Notes under the pieces: generated by a model | What the model was told of the DNA's origin: nothing | Databases searched by the model: none | The model's input: the letters and a program-made list of their open reading frames with translations, nothing else | Shown here: positions 10,759 to 20,591 of the stretch, in pieces | Layout of the letters: each line of letters begins with the position of its first letter | Numbering within the stretch: position 1 is the first letter of the stretch | Program-made: the position numbers and the translations under genes | Origin: Flavobacteriaceae bacterium | GTDB lineage: Bacteria > Bacteroidota > Bacteroidia > Flavobacteriales > Flavobacteriaceae | Assembly: GCA_024644745.1 (NCBI GenBank) | Contig: JAHEHF010000008.1 | Coordinates: forward strand, 1-64,000 | Direction: 5' to 3' | DNA: 64,000 nucleotides

Positions 10759-12168
10759 ATGAACTACTTTACCTCTCTTAAAAACAAAAATTTTTATGGT
10801 GTTGGCCTTGGCTTTTTGATCATGGCATTATATTCTTGTGGTTCTTCTAAGCAAGCTTACAATAGCAATGATGGAATTTATGGAACCCCCGCATCAAATG
10901 AGGCTGTGGTCATGGTTCGTGACACAAAATCTGATTATTATCAAAATTATTTTGCAGGTGAAAATGAATTGAGCCAGGAAATCTTCACAGACATAGACGC
11001 CTATGAGGGGTACAATGATGCAGACACTCTTTATGCTGAAAATGAATATGATAATGGAAATCCTCCCTGGGAGTACAGCACCTCAAGTGTAAGCATCAAT
11101 TTTAATGTTGGTTTCGGAGGCTATGGCCCTTACGGATGGGCATATGGCTGGAATGGTTTTGGATATGGATGGGGTTACCCAGGTTACTTTTGGGGTTATC
11201 CGAGATATGGTTGGGGCTACCCAGGATATGGCTGGGGTTACCCAGGCTACGGTTGGGGCTACCCGGGATACGGATGGGGTTACCCAGGCTACGGATGGGG
11301 CTATCCGGGATATGGATGGGGATATTATCCGCCTCACTACCCGGGATATCCGGGTTATTACCGCCCTGGAACTTATGGCAAACGTTATGCTCACAATACG
11401 GGGAGAGATGCAACATATCAGAGGTTTAACACAAGGAACATCAGTCCTGAAAACAAATTCAATCCGGCAAGAAGATCCTCCTCTACAAGAAATTTGGCCT
11501 CGTCCTATGATTCGAACAGATACAGAACTGCCAACCGAAACAGCAGTTCTCAAATTAAAAACAGCCGATCCTATCGCCAAAGATCAAATTACAGCAGATC
11601 TAATGAGGGTTCAAATGGTTATAATAAATTTGGAAACAACAGGTCAAGAAATTACAACAGCAGGTCATCGAATTACAACAGCAGATCGTCAGCACCTGCT
11701 TACAGGAGTGGTTCATCCGGATATCGCGGCAGCTCTTCAGGTTCAAGAAGCAGTTCGAGAAGACGCGAAATGTCATATAACAATGTTGATTACAAACTGA
11801 ATCCGTCCAATCGCAGATTTGTGAGAAAGAGCAATGAGGTTCAATCTGTGGGTACCAACAACAGAGTTTCCTACAGCAATGCAAGGAATAGGAATGCATA
11901 CCAGCAGTTTGTAAAATACACGCCCTCTTCTGGTCTTAAAAGAAATACCGGTTATTCAAGGAGTACTTCCTCTTACAGTAAATCTTCAGGAAGCAGTTCG
12001 CTTAGTAGATCATCCGGCTCCGGTTCGCCACGCTCGAATGTATCTCGAAGCACAGGAACAAGATCATCCGGTGCGTCAAGATCCTTTTCGTCAGGCGGAT
12101 CCTCGTCGAGGTCTTCAGGAAGTTCCGGCCCAAAGGCTTCAGGGTCTTCTGGCAGAACTAAAAGATAA
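10759..12168 (+). CDS. Putative lipoprotein with Gly/Trp/Tyr heptad repeats and Ser/Arg/Asn/Tyr-rich low-complexity tail
   Basis: Signal/lipobox-like ...LIMALYSCGSS; (GYGWGYP)n followed by RSS/YNSRSS-rich C-terminus. Confidence 0.85.
   Translation: MNYFTSLKNKNFYGVGLGFLIMALYSCGSSKQAYNSNDGIYGTPASNEAVVMVRDTKSDYYQNYFAGENELSQEIFTDIDAYEGYNDADTLYAENEYDNGNPPWEYSTSSVSINFNVGFGGYGPYGWAYGWNGFGYGWGYPGYFWGYPRYGWGYPGYGWGYPGYGWGYPGYGWGYPGYGWGYPGYGWGYYPPHYPGYPGYYRPGTYGKRYAHNTGRDATYQRFNTRNISPENKFNPARRSSSTRNLASSYDSNRYRTANRNSSSQIKNSRSYRQRSNYSRSNEGSNGYNKFGNNRSRNYNSRSSNYNSRSSAPAYRSGSSGYRGSSSGSRSSSRRREMSYNNVDYKLNPSNRRFVRKSNEVQSVGTNNRVSYSNARNRNAYQQFVKYTPSSGLKRNTGYSRSTSSYSKSSGSSSLSRSSGSGSPRSNVSRSTGTRSSGASRSFSSGGSSSRSSGSSGPKASGSSGRTKR
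11161..11328 (+). repeat. Eight tandem 21-bp units encoding GYGWGYP-type heptads
   Basis: GYGWGYP, GYFWGYP, RYGWGYP, 4x GYGWGYP, GYGWGYY, in frame with the CDS. Confidence 0.95.
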
Positions 12169-12185
12169 TATCAAAAATCCTTACT

Positions 12186-13547
12186 ATGAAAAAAAATATA
12201 CCTTTGGTAATGTTATTCCTATGGAGTTTAAACTTTACCGGTCAATCACTGAGCTATGCGGATCAAGCTATTTTATTCTCTACCGAAAGTAATCTGGGAA
12301 CAGCAAGATACATGGGCCTGAGCGGAGCCTTCGGCGCCCTTGGAAATGACATGTCAGCCGTCGATATCAATCCTGCAGGGCTGGCCGTTTATAACGGAGG
12401 TGAGATCTCCACTACCTTTGTCTACAGGGATACCGATATCAATTCAAGTTTTTACGGGAATAATATCAATAACAACGATGATTATTTCAGGTTTTCACAA
12501 ATTGGGGGCCTCAACACGTGGGATAGTTTTGGAAATCCTGACATAAGAAAATTTTCTTTTGGATTTAATTACAGTGTGGTCAATCATTTTAACAATAACT
12601 ACATCGTTCAGGGAAACAGTGGCATACCTGAATACCCTGAAGATCCTGATTTCAATTTTGACAACGATCCGGACAATGACATTTTCTATGAGAATGTGGA
12701 TGACCAGTATTTTTACAATTATACTTCGGGCATCAATGACAAATTCAACTTCAGTTTTGCCACGCTGTACAAGGAAATTTTTTATTTTGGGGCATCCATG
12801 GCCTTTCATCATATCGATTTTTACCAGAATACGGTATATGAAGAAAGCAGTAATGACGGAAGCGGAAACTATATGGATGTGATCAATGCCGAATACTTAT
12901 CGACCTATGGAAACGGATTTAATTTTGGCCTTGGAATTATCGTCAAACCCCTTGAAAATTTAAGGCTGGGAGCAGCCTACCAGTCACCGATCTGGTACAA
13001 TCTGTCAGAGCGATTTGAACAAAGACGCACCTATTATTTCAATGGGTCCATAGATCCGGACCCAGACTATCCTGTACCCAACTATTATGATTACAAGCTT
13101 AAATCACCTGGAAAATTCATTGGCAGCTTGGCTTATATTTTTGGAACGCATGGCCTGATCAGTTTTGATTATACCTATCAGGGATATAACAAGACAAAAC
13201 TGCAACCTTCCAGTAATTTTATTGATGAAAATCAATACCTGAATACCAGCCTGCGCAACACCTCATCGTTCAAAATAGGTACCGAATGGAAATACAACAA
13301 TTTCAGTTTCAGAGGAGGATACAGAATGATCCAGTCTCCCTACAATAATGCCCCAAGTGATTTTGATACCCAGGGTTATTCTCTGGGATTGGGAATCAGA
13401 TTCAGCCCAAGTCTGGCCATTGATTTCGCCTATGATAACGCAACATACGAGGATCAATACAGGTTTATTGGAGCCGCAGGAGTCGATCCTGCACGACTTG
13501 ATGTGACCCACAACCGATTTACCTCATCTCTTGTTCTTCAATTTTAG
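12186..13547 (+). CDS. Outer-membrane beta-barrel protein, OmpP1/FadL-like
   Basis: Signal peptide, then YMGLSGAFGALGNDMSAVDINPAGLAVYNGGEISTT, barrel-like alternation, terminal aromatic (SSLVLQF). Confidence 0.8.
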   Translation: MKKNIPLVMLFLWSLNFTGQSLSYADQAILFSTESNLGTARYMGLSGAFGALGNDMSAVDINPAGLAVYNGGEISTTFVYRDTDINSSFYGNNINNNDDYFRFSQIGGLNTWDSFGNPDIRKFSFGFNYSVVNHFNNNYIVQGNSGIPEYPEDPDFNFDNDPDNDIFYENVDDQYFYNYTSGINDKFNFSFATLYKEIFYFGASMAFHHIDFYQNTVYEESSNDGSGNYMDVINAEYLSTYGNGFNFGLGIIVKPLENLRLGAAYQSPIWYNLSERFEQRRTYYFNGSIDPDPDYPVPNYYDYKLKSPGKFIGSLAYIFGTHGLISFDYTYQGYNKTKLQPSSNFIDENQYLNTSLRNTSSFKIGTEWKYNNFSFRGGYRMIQSPYNNAPSDFDTQGYSLGLGIRFSPSLAIDFAYDNATYEDQYRFIGAAGVDPARLDVTHNRFTSSLVLQF

Positions 13548-13670
13548 GAAACCTGTGAATCATTTTCGTTAAATACAAGCTTTGCAGGCCTATTAAAGAA
13601 CATAGACGAAAATAATTGTGATACTTAGAGATCTTTAATTATTTTTACGGTTCAAATTAATCTTCAATCC

Positions 13671-14735
13671 ATGAATAAAAGTGAACCGGGGCAAAATTCC
13701 ATGAATCCTGAAAACAAGGAAGATGATATTGATATAGGGCAACTTTTTACCCTGATCGGAAAAGGTTTCAGCAATATTTTCAATTTTATCGGTACGATAT
13801 TCAAAACCCTTTTTTACTGGGTCGTGCTTTTCATTTTATTTTTGAGGTACAATTTCACTAAAATTATCCTGGCGGCTGTCCTGGGAGGCATCATAGGGGG
13901 CATCTATGAATATGGGATCAAAGAAAAACAATATGAATCGTCAATGACAGTTGAACCCAATTTTGGTTCGGCCCTGCAGCTTTATAAAAATATTGATTAT
14001 TATCTCAGCCTGGTCAAACAGGATGATTATGAAAGATTGGCCTCCAGCCTCGGGATAACGCAAGAAGAAGCTAAAAGCATTGCACATATAGAAGCAAAGC
14101 CCTATTCGAATGAGAACCAGGTCCTGATCTCGTACAAGAATTTCATTAAGGCCTTAGACACCAATACGGTTAAACTCATAAACTATGAAGATTTTTCCGA
14201 AGAACTACCCATAGAATCTTATAAATATCATATCATTCGCTTTGCCTCCACAGATAAATATGTCTTCAGCAAACTGGAATCTCCAATCATCAATTCGATC
14301 GTAAGAAACGTATATTATGACAAATTGAAAAAAACGGCAACTTCGAATTTGAATTCAAGAAAATCTGCTCTTGAAAGTTCGATGATCGAACTTGATTCTC
14401 TGAGATCTCTTTACAAAAAAGTTCTGTTGGCCGAAACTGAAAAAGGGCATTCAGGGACAAACATCTTTATGTCAGACAAAGCAAGTCACACCAAGGAAGT
14501 CGAGGTTTTCGACAAATACATGCTCATGAATGAAGAATTAATTGATGTCAATAAAAAATTAACCGAAGAAAACGAAGTGATCAATGTCGTTTCAAGTTTC
14601 AATTCAATTGGGATGAAGGTGAAAACCTGGTATAAAAACTATGCCATTCTGGGTGTTCTGGGAGGATCCATCTTTATGTTTCTGTTTATCAGTTTTAAAG
14701 AATTGGACAAATTACTGGTTAATTTTAAGAAATAA
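13671..14735 (+). CDS. Polysaccharide chain-length determinant-like (Wzz-type) membrane protein
   Basis: Two TM segments flanking a large extracytoplasmic coiled-coil-rich region; first gene of a polysaccharide cluster. Confidence 0.65.
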   Translation: MNKSEPGQNSMNPENKEDDIDIGQLFTLIGKGFSNIFNFIGTIFKTLFYWVVLFILFLRYNFTKIILAAVLGGIIGGIYEYGIKEKQYESSMTVEPNFGSALQLYKNIDYYLSLVKQDDYERLASSLGITQEEAKSIAHIEAKPYSNENQVLISYKNFIKALDTNTVKLINYEDFSEELPIESYKYHIIRFASTDKYVFSKLESPIINSIVRNVYYDKLKKTATSNLNSRKSALESSMIELDSLRSLYKKVLLAETEKGHSGTNIFMSDKASHTKEVEVFDKYMLMNEELIDVNKKLTEENEVINVVSSFNSIGMKVKTWYKNYAILGVLGGSIFMFLFISFKELDKLLVNFKK

Positions 14736-14816
14736 GTAATAAAATTGATCATGTGCTTTTTACATATCTCGGGGAATATTGATCGGGCAAGTCATGACCC
14801 AATTTTCAGATCCTAA

Positions 14817-16082
14817 GTGAATTTTATAAACAAATTAAAACTTCAAGCTGACGGGAAAATTATTTTTAAAAATTTCTCCTATCTCTCCTTGCTGCGCCTC
14901 TTTAGCATAATCAGTCAGTATATTATTATTTCCATTCTTGTAAGATCTCTGGGAGATGCGAAATATGGATTATTTGTTTGGGCTTTCTCTATCATCCAAT
15001 ATTTGGTTATTGTCATCAATTTTGGGTTCAACACCTATGCAGCAAAATACGTTCCTGAAAATATTGAAGATCCTGAAAATTTGAACAGGGTATTTTCGGC
15101 TATTTTATCATTCAAATTATTTCTTTTCTTTATCAGTTCCATATTGTTTCTGTTTCTTGTAAGCAATATCCCTGTATTTACCGAAAATTGGCTTCTGCTG
15201 CTCATCCTCCTGGGTTTTGGTCTGGGAGAGGCTATGTTTCCCATATGGCTTTTTCAGGGGAAAGAAAAGTTAGAGATCCCGACCAAAATCATTTTCACTT
15301 TTAAAATGATGCTGGTCCTGTCTACCCTAGTTTTAATTACGAGTAATGAGCATCTTTTGCGCTATGCCTTTTTGTTGACAGCTGTTCAGATCATGATAGG
15401 ATTGGCAGGCCTTTACTTTGCATTTTCTAAACTAAATATCGAATTTATTCGCGTTTCAAAAAACAATTTGTCTAAAATCATCAAGGAAGCTTTTCCATTT
15501 TTTATTGGTGCGGTTTTCGGTAAGTCATTTCATTTCCTTGCCGTTTTTCTGATAGGTCTCTATTTTTCCATGGAAGACGTTGCAGGGTTTGATATTTCGT
15601 TTAAAATCATGGCAGCCATTCAATTGCCTTTTGAAACATTATCCACGGTCATATTCCCATCCATTGCCAGAACGAAAAACATAAAATTGAATGAAAAATT
15701 CATCTTTATAAGCCTGGCTCTGGCCTTGCTTCTATGGATGCTTACCTATTGGCAATCAGCATTTCTTATCTCCCTGCTGGGAGGAAAGGAACTTTTGGTA
15801 TACACTGGATTACTTCAAAAATTAAGCGTCCTCATCCCTGTTGTGGTCCTCACCTATTTTTTAGGAACAAATACACTGGTAGCCTTTGGATATCACAAAC
15901 AATACAATTATAGTTTTATCATACCGGCAATAATCTATATCTTGACCCTGGCCTTTTTATGGAAAACCGACAGCATGAGTTTTGAAGCCATTGTTTATTC
16001 ACGAATCATGGTTGATGTTCTCATGGCGGCCTACAGGTTATTTGTGGCCGTAAAACACAGATTGATCTTTAGCTCAAGATGA
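14817..16082 (+). CDS. Oligosaccharide flippase (Wzx/MATE-like polysaccharide exporter)
   Basis: GTG start; FKNFSYLSLLRLFSIISQYIIISILVRSLGDAKYGLFVWAFSIIQY typical of Wzx; about 12 hydrophobic segments. Confidence 0.88.
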   Translation: MNFINKLKLQADGKIIFKNFSYLSLLRLFSIISQYIIISILVRSLGDAKYGLFVWAFSIIQYLVIVINFGFNTYAAKYVPENIEDPENLNRVFSAILSFKLFLFFISSILFLFLVSNIPVFTENWLLLLILLGFGLGEAMFPIWLFQGKEKLEIPTKIIFTFKMMLVLSTLVLITSNEHLLRYAFLLTAVQIMIGLAGLYFAFSKLNIEFIRVSKNNLSKIIKEAFPFFIGAVFGKSFHFLAVFLIGLYFSMEDVAGFDISFKIMAAIQLPFETLSTVIFPSIARTKNIKLNEKFIFISLALALLLWMLTYWQSAFLISLLGGKELLVYTGLLQKLSVLIPVVVLTYFLGTNTLVAFGYHKQYNYSFIIPAIIYILTLAFLWKTDSMSFEAIVYSRIMVDVLMAAYRLFVAVKHRLIFSSR

Positions 16083-17305
16083 AAGCAATAAAAAACAAAT
16101 TATATACCTCTGACCTGTTTCTTGCTTGTCTTTTTTTAGTCGCACCGTTTTGGTCGCTTCCTTTGTCCTTTTTTCAAATCTACAAGACAAGAAGACGATT
16201 CTATGCCCTGCTCATTTCCATATTTTTTGGTTTAACGGCTTCTTTACTTGCCCCAACCGGAGACCTGTACAGGGCATATATGACTTATTTTCAATTTCAG
16301 GAGACAGATTTTAACGGGCTTTTGATTTTTTTAAATGACAAACCCGATTTTCTTTTTTATGTGATTCTTTATGTTTTTGCGCAACTTGGCATTTCCATAA
16401 GGATCATCATTTTTGGCTTGATTTTTTCGTTTTTTAATTTGTCTTTCAATCTTTTGCTCAAACAAAAAAGGCAAATCAGCATGATCGTGGTACTGCTGTT
16501 CATTCTTCAATTTGATTTTTTGCTTCAGGGACTGTTCTTGCGATTTCCTCTGGCCATGCTTTTTGTCATCTATGGCTATTTGAACAAAATCGATGGAAAA
16601 AAACAGGCCTTATTATTTCTTTTGCTGGCTTCTCTGATTCATTTTGCGGCCCTGATCACCATACCCCTTTTCTTTTTATCGAAAATAAAATTTAAAAGAC
16701 TTCATCTTATTTTACTGATCTCATTGTTTATCATGCCATTTGGTAGCATTCTTTTCATGTACCTGACCAATAACTTCATTCATTACCTTCCTGAAAGTCC
16801 CCTGAAAACTAAAATCGATATTTATTTTCTGGGATACTGGGCCCTGGATTTTTTTGAAGAAAGATCCTGGAAAGCCCTCCTGCTTTTCTACCTGGAGCGC
16901 ATATTTTATATCCTGGTTTTGTTGTATTTCATTTTTACAAAAGATCAAAACAAATTCAGAAGATATACGCTTCCTTTTTTGATCCTGATCAACATTTTAT
17001 TTTCTTTTCCGAATTTATTCAGCCGGTATTCTTTACTCGCCTTCTTCTTCGGTTTGTATACGATCATTCAGGAAAACAGAACCACGGCGATATCAAAAAT
17101 GATAAAAATGAGTTTTGCCATTATCATTCCGATCCTTTTTACGGTCAGGATCGTAGCGCAACAAAAAAACATCCGGGCCGGACACATCCATAGTATTGTT
17201 TACAGTAATTTTATCAGCCTTTCATTTAAATCCTATGATCTGAAATGGATCGAAAAGCATATCGATCGGGAAACAGCAACTCCCAAATACATAAAACCCT
17301 TATGA
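16079..17305 (+). CDS. EpsG-like polytopic membrane protein, probable polysaccharide polymerase
   Basis: Multiple TM segments; 4-bp ATGA overlap with flippase stop; cluster context. Confidence 0.6.
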   Translation: MKAIKNKLYTSDLFLACLFLVAPFWSLPLSFFQIYKTRRRFYALLISIFFGLTASLLAPTGDLYRAYMTYFQFQETDFNGLLIFLNDKPDFLFYVILYVFAQLGISIRIIIFGLIFSFFNLSFNLLLKQKRQISMIVVLLFILQFDFLLQGLFLRFPLAMLFVIYGYLNKIDGKKQALLFLLLASLIHFAALITIPLFFLSKIKFKRLHLILLISLFIMPFGSILFMYLTNNFIHYLPESPLKTKIDIYFLGYWALDFFEERSWKALLLFYLERIFYILVLLYFIFTKDQNKFRRYTLPFLILINILFSFPNLFSRYSLLAFFFGLYTIIQENRTTAISKMIKMSFAIIIPILFTVRIVAQQKNIRAGHIHSIVYSNFISLSFKSYDLKWIEKHIDRETATPKYIKPL

Positions 17306-18531
17306 AACAGGATTGGATTTTTAACACCCTTTTGCTGATGCTCCTTCCGAGCCTGGTCATTTCATTTGCTGCAAACTCCATCATTTTAGGCGCCTTGTCG
17401 GTTATTTCAATTTTTCAGATCAGCAGGAGCACGGCCAAAACATATTTGAGGAAATACCTCTATTTTGTTTCCTTTTTCCTGGCTGTGCTGTTGGGACTGT
17501 TCCTCGATGTGCTGAGCGGTACTGACTTCGACAGCAGACAGATCATAAAAAGAGCTGCTTTTATCCTGATGCCCTTTATCATTCTCCATGCTAAAAAACA
17601 CTACCAGAGACTGGCAGTGCAAATATTCATTTACTTTTTAAGCTCGCTGTCATTTATCCTGATCCTTATTGGTTTTGTGCGGTCTGTCATTAATAAAAAT
17701 AAAGTTTTGTACGGAAATTGGGATAGCAAGACCACTGAAGCATTTTATCAACAGGACATGATCATCAACTGGGGGGAACTGAGCTATAAAAGACTCTTTT
17801 TGTTCCTTGACATGCATCCGTCCTATTATGCTTTTTTTTCGGCTACAGCCATCCTGATTTTATTGTTTACAAACTGTTTAAGGATTAAAAACCCGATAAA
17901 ATGGCTCTTGGTGACCCTGCATGCCATTATGATCGTATTGCTAAGTTCCAAGGCAGGTCTGGCCTCCTTGTTCATTATTTTGATATCGGCCTTTTTCCTG
18001 AACAAAGATCTCAGTTACAAACTGATGGGTACCGTAGTTATCCTCATCCTTATCATTTCAATCATGAGTATTCCTTCTACACAGCTCAGATTAAAAAGAG
18101 CCTATGCATCCCTGACCTCCAAAAACACCGAACTGCAATCCAGCAGTTCTTCAGAAAGAATGATCCTGTGGGGCTCTCTTAAAGATTTTAGTGCACAGGA
18201 GCTCCTGACAGGTGTTGGGATCCAGTCATCAAGATCAAAAATTAATTTACTCACGGGCATCGATAAAAATATGCACAACCAATATCTACAGGTTCTGGTC
18301 AACTCAGGGGTCGCAGGTTGCATCCTTCTGATTTCTTTTCTGTTACTGCCATTAGCATACAATAGGAGTTTATTCACGAAGATGTTCATCGCTGTTCTGT
18401 TGCTCAATCTTATGATCGAAAATATGCTGGACCGGGCATGGGGAGTTGTTTTCGTTTCCTTTTTTTATGCTTTGTTCATTTTTGGTGATCTGAATTTTTC
18501 AAATGAAAAATCACTAAAGATCGAGAATTAA
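17302..18531 (+). CDS. O-antigen ligase/polymerase-family membrane protein
   Basis: Polytopic; Wzy/WaaL-like loop (SSSERMILWGSLKDFSAQELLTGVGIQSS...HNQYLQVLVNSGVAG); ATG 17302 overlaps upstream stop. Confidence 0.8.
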   Translation: MKQDWIFNTLLLMLLPSLVISFAANSIILGALSVISIFQISRSTAKTYLRKYLYFVSFFLAVLLGLFLDVLSGTDFDSRQIIKRAAFILMPFIILHAKKHYQRLAVQIFIYFLSSLSFILILIGFVRSVINKNKVLYGNWDSKTTEAFYQQDMIINWGELSYKRLFLFLDMHPSYYAFFSATAILILLFTNCLRIKNPIKWLLVTLHAIMIVLLSSKAGLASLFIILISAFFLNKDLSYKLMGTVVILILIISIMSIPSTQLRLKRAYASLTSKNTELQSSSSSERMILWGSLKDFSAQELLTGVGIQSSRSKINLLTGIDKNMHNQYLQVLVNSGVAGCILLISFLLLPLAYNRSLFTKMFIAVLLLNLMIENMLDRAWGVVFVSFFYALFIFGDLNFSNEKSLKIEN

Positions 18532-18624
18532 TTTTTTTCCGTGTATTTTTGATTTTCGGCTTCAGACATACTTTTATTCACAAGTATTTTAATTAGGGCC
18601 TGCTTTCCAAGAGATGGAAAAAAA

Positions 18625-19743
18625 ATGGAAAAAATAAAAATTCTTTACCTTGTTTCAACCCTTAAAAAATGTGGTCCCATAAACGTCCTTTATGGGATCA
18701 TTGCCGGATTAGACAGGAATAAATTTGATATTTATATTGTGAGCCTGTCGGCGGAAGGCAGGGATTCGGCTCTTGATATGTTTAAAGCGCTCGGATTAAA
18801 AATATACCAATTAAACAATTCGAGGGGCCTCGGCCTCTTCAAAAACAAAAGGAAAGTTCAAAAACTCGTTTACAACTTGAAAATAGACCTTTGCCATTCT
18901 CATGGAATCAGGGCCGACCACATCAATAGCCGACTAAAAAACGTTATCCGTTTGAATACCATCCACAACTTTCCAGCAGAAGACTATACATTCCGTTATG
19001 GCAAAACAAAAGGGAGATTCATGGAAATTCTCCATAAAAGGGCTATTGAAAAATTGGACCATCCGGTAGCTTGTTCAAAGGCCATCAGTTCAAAATTCAA
19101 TTCTCTTTATGACATTGCAACAAATTCAATCCAAAACGGTATCGACACCAACCGGTTCTTTCCGGACAGGAAATTGAAACATCAGTTAAAAATGAAACTG
19201 GGCCTCCCTGCCGACAAAAGAATTTTTATTGTGAGCTCGGCCCTGACTCAGCTAAAAAATCCTCAGATCATCGTAGAGGCCTTCAATCAGATTCGGGATC
19301 CCAACCTATTTTTGCTTTTCATAGGAAGTGGAGAATTATTGCGACCCCTTATTGCAAAAAATAAAAACCAATCGATTGCCTTTAAAGGCAAGGTCAATGA
19401 TGTAAGTGACCATTTGAAAGCAAGTGATTATTTCATATCCGCCTCATTGACCGAGGGGCTTCCAAATTCTGTTCTTGAGGCTCTGGGAACCGGACTCACT
19501 GCACTTCTATCAAAGATCCCTTCGCATATTGAGATCGTTGGCCCGTCGTATCCGTATCTTTTCGACCCTAAAGATGCTGCAGACCTGCATCAAAAGATGG
19601 AAGAAGTCCTAAATAATGAGCACCATGAGATGAACAGCGATTTGGTGCGAAAAATAAACTCTGAATTCAGTACAAAAGTCATGTCCGATAAATACGCATC
19701 AGTATATCTGAATTGTTTGAATAAAAATGCCTTTAATTTATGA
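18625..19743 (+). CDS. Glycosyltransferase family 4-like
   Basis: LYLVSTLKKCGPINVLYGIIAGLD..., C-terminal SASLTEGLPNSVLEALGTGL (GT-B motif). Confidence 0.9.
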   Translation: MEKIKILYLVSTLKKCGPINVLYGIIAGLDRNKFDIYIVSLSAEGRDSALDMFKALGLKIYQLNNSRGLGLFKNKRKVQKLVYNLKIDLCHSHGIRADHINSRLKNVIRLNTIHNFPAEDYTFRYGKTKGRFMEILHKRAIEKLDHPVACSKAISSKFNSLYDIATNSIQNGIDTNRFFPDRKLKHQLKMKLGLPADKRIFIVSSALTQLKNPQIIVEAFNQIRDPNLFLLFIGSGELLRPLIAKNKNQSIAFKGKVNDVSDHLKASDYFISASLTEGLPNSVLEALGTGLTALLSKIPSHIEIVGPSYPYLFDPKDAADLHQKMEEVLNNEHHEMNSDLVRKINSEFSTKVMSDKYASVYLNCLNKNAFNL

Positions 19744-20552
19744 TCAGGATATCCGTCATCATGTCAGCATTTAATGATGAGAAATTCTTAATTGAATCTC
19801 TGGAAAGCATCATCAGTCAAACTTATGTGGATTTTGAGCTCATCCTTTTTGATGACGGGTCAACAGACGCAACCCCTGCTATCATCAAAGAATATGCAGG
19901 CAAAGACAAAAGGATCATTCCCATTTTCAACGAAAGGAATCTAGGGCTCACTGTAAATTTAAATCGGGGCATACAGCTTTCCCGAGGAACTTTTATTGCC
20001 AGAATGGATGCAGACGATATTTCGATGCCTTCCCGGTTTGAAAAACAGGTCTCTTTTCTTGACCTGAATCCTGAAATAGATCTGGTGGGGTCTGCTTCAG
20101 CAGACATCAACAATGAAGGAATTGAAATTCAATTAAGAACCGTACCTGAAAAACATGAGGATATCATCAACTTGCTTCCAAAGGCAAATCCAATTACCCA
20201 TTCGGCAGTAATGTTTCGTAAAAAAAGCTTTGAAAGCATTGATTTTTATAACGAATCGTACAGAACTATTCAAGACTATGAAATGTGGTTCCGAGCAGCC
20301 GGGAAAGGCCTGAAATTCCATAATATGAGGGAAGTTTTGCTCAAATACCGAATGGATGATGACTACGTCTCAAGAAAATCTTTTTCATACCGGATATCCG
20401 ATTGTAAATTGAGGCTGAGGTGTTTCCATCATATCAAATTACCTTACTACAGATACTACTATGCACTGATTCCTGTCTTTTTAGGGTTAATTCCCAGAAA
20501 GTTATATCCCTTGATCAAGAGAATTGATCCCCGGATGCAGGATTTGAATTGA
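19740..20552 (+). CDS. Glycosyltransferase family 2
   Basis: ISVIMSAFNDEKFLIESLESIISQTYVDFELILFDDGSTDAT...ARMDADD (GT-A DXD motif). Confidence 0.95.
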   Translation: MIRISVIMSAFNDEKFLIESLESIISQTYVDFELILFDDGSTDATPAIIKEYAGKDKRIIPIFNERNLGLTVNLNRGIQLSRGTFIARMDADDISMPSRFEKQVSFLDLNPEIDLVGSASADINNEGIEIQLRTVPEKHEDIINLLPKANPITHSAVMFRKKSFESIDFYNESYRTIQDYEMWFRAAGKGLKFHNMREVLLKYRMDDDYVSRKSFSYRISDCKLRLRCFHHIKLPYYRYYYALIPVFLGLIPRKLYPLIKRIDPRMQDLN

Positions 20553-20579
20553 TTTCATTTTAAATTAACCCTATATTTG
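20549..20579 (+). promoter_or_regulatory. Bacteroidota-type promoter for the sugar-phosphate transferase gene
   Basis: TTG (20549-20551), 20-bp spacer, TATATTTG (20572-20579). Confidence 0.45.
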
Positions 20580-20591
20580 CATCAAAAAGCA

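Noticed and set aside
11161-11328. CRISPR-like regular repeats
   Set aside because: 21-bp units are contiguous with no spacers and encode protein heptads
11083-11580. Minus-strand repetitive ORF (SRIAPSVAWVTP...)
   Set aside because: Mirror of the GYGWGYP repeat on the other strand; the plus-strand frame has a signal/lipobox and full-length ORF
11105-11800. Alternative plus-frame repetitive ORF (GVTQATVGATRD...)
   Set aside because: Out-of-frame reading of the same 21-bp repeat
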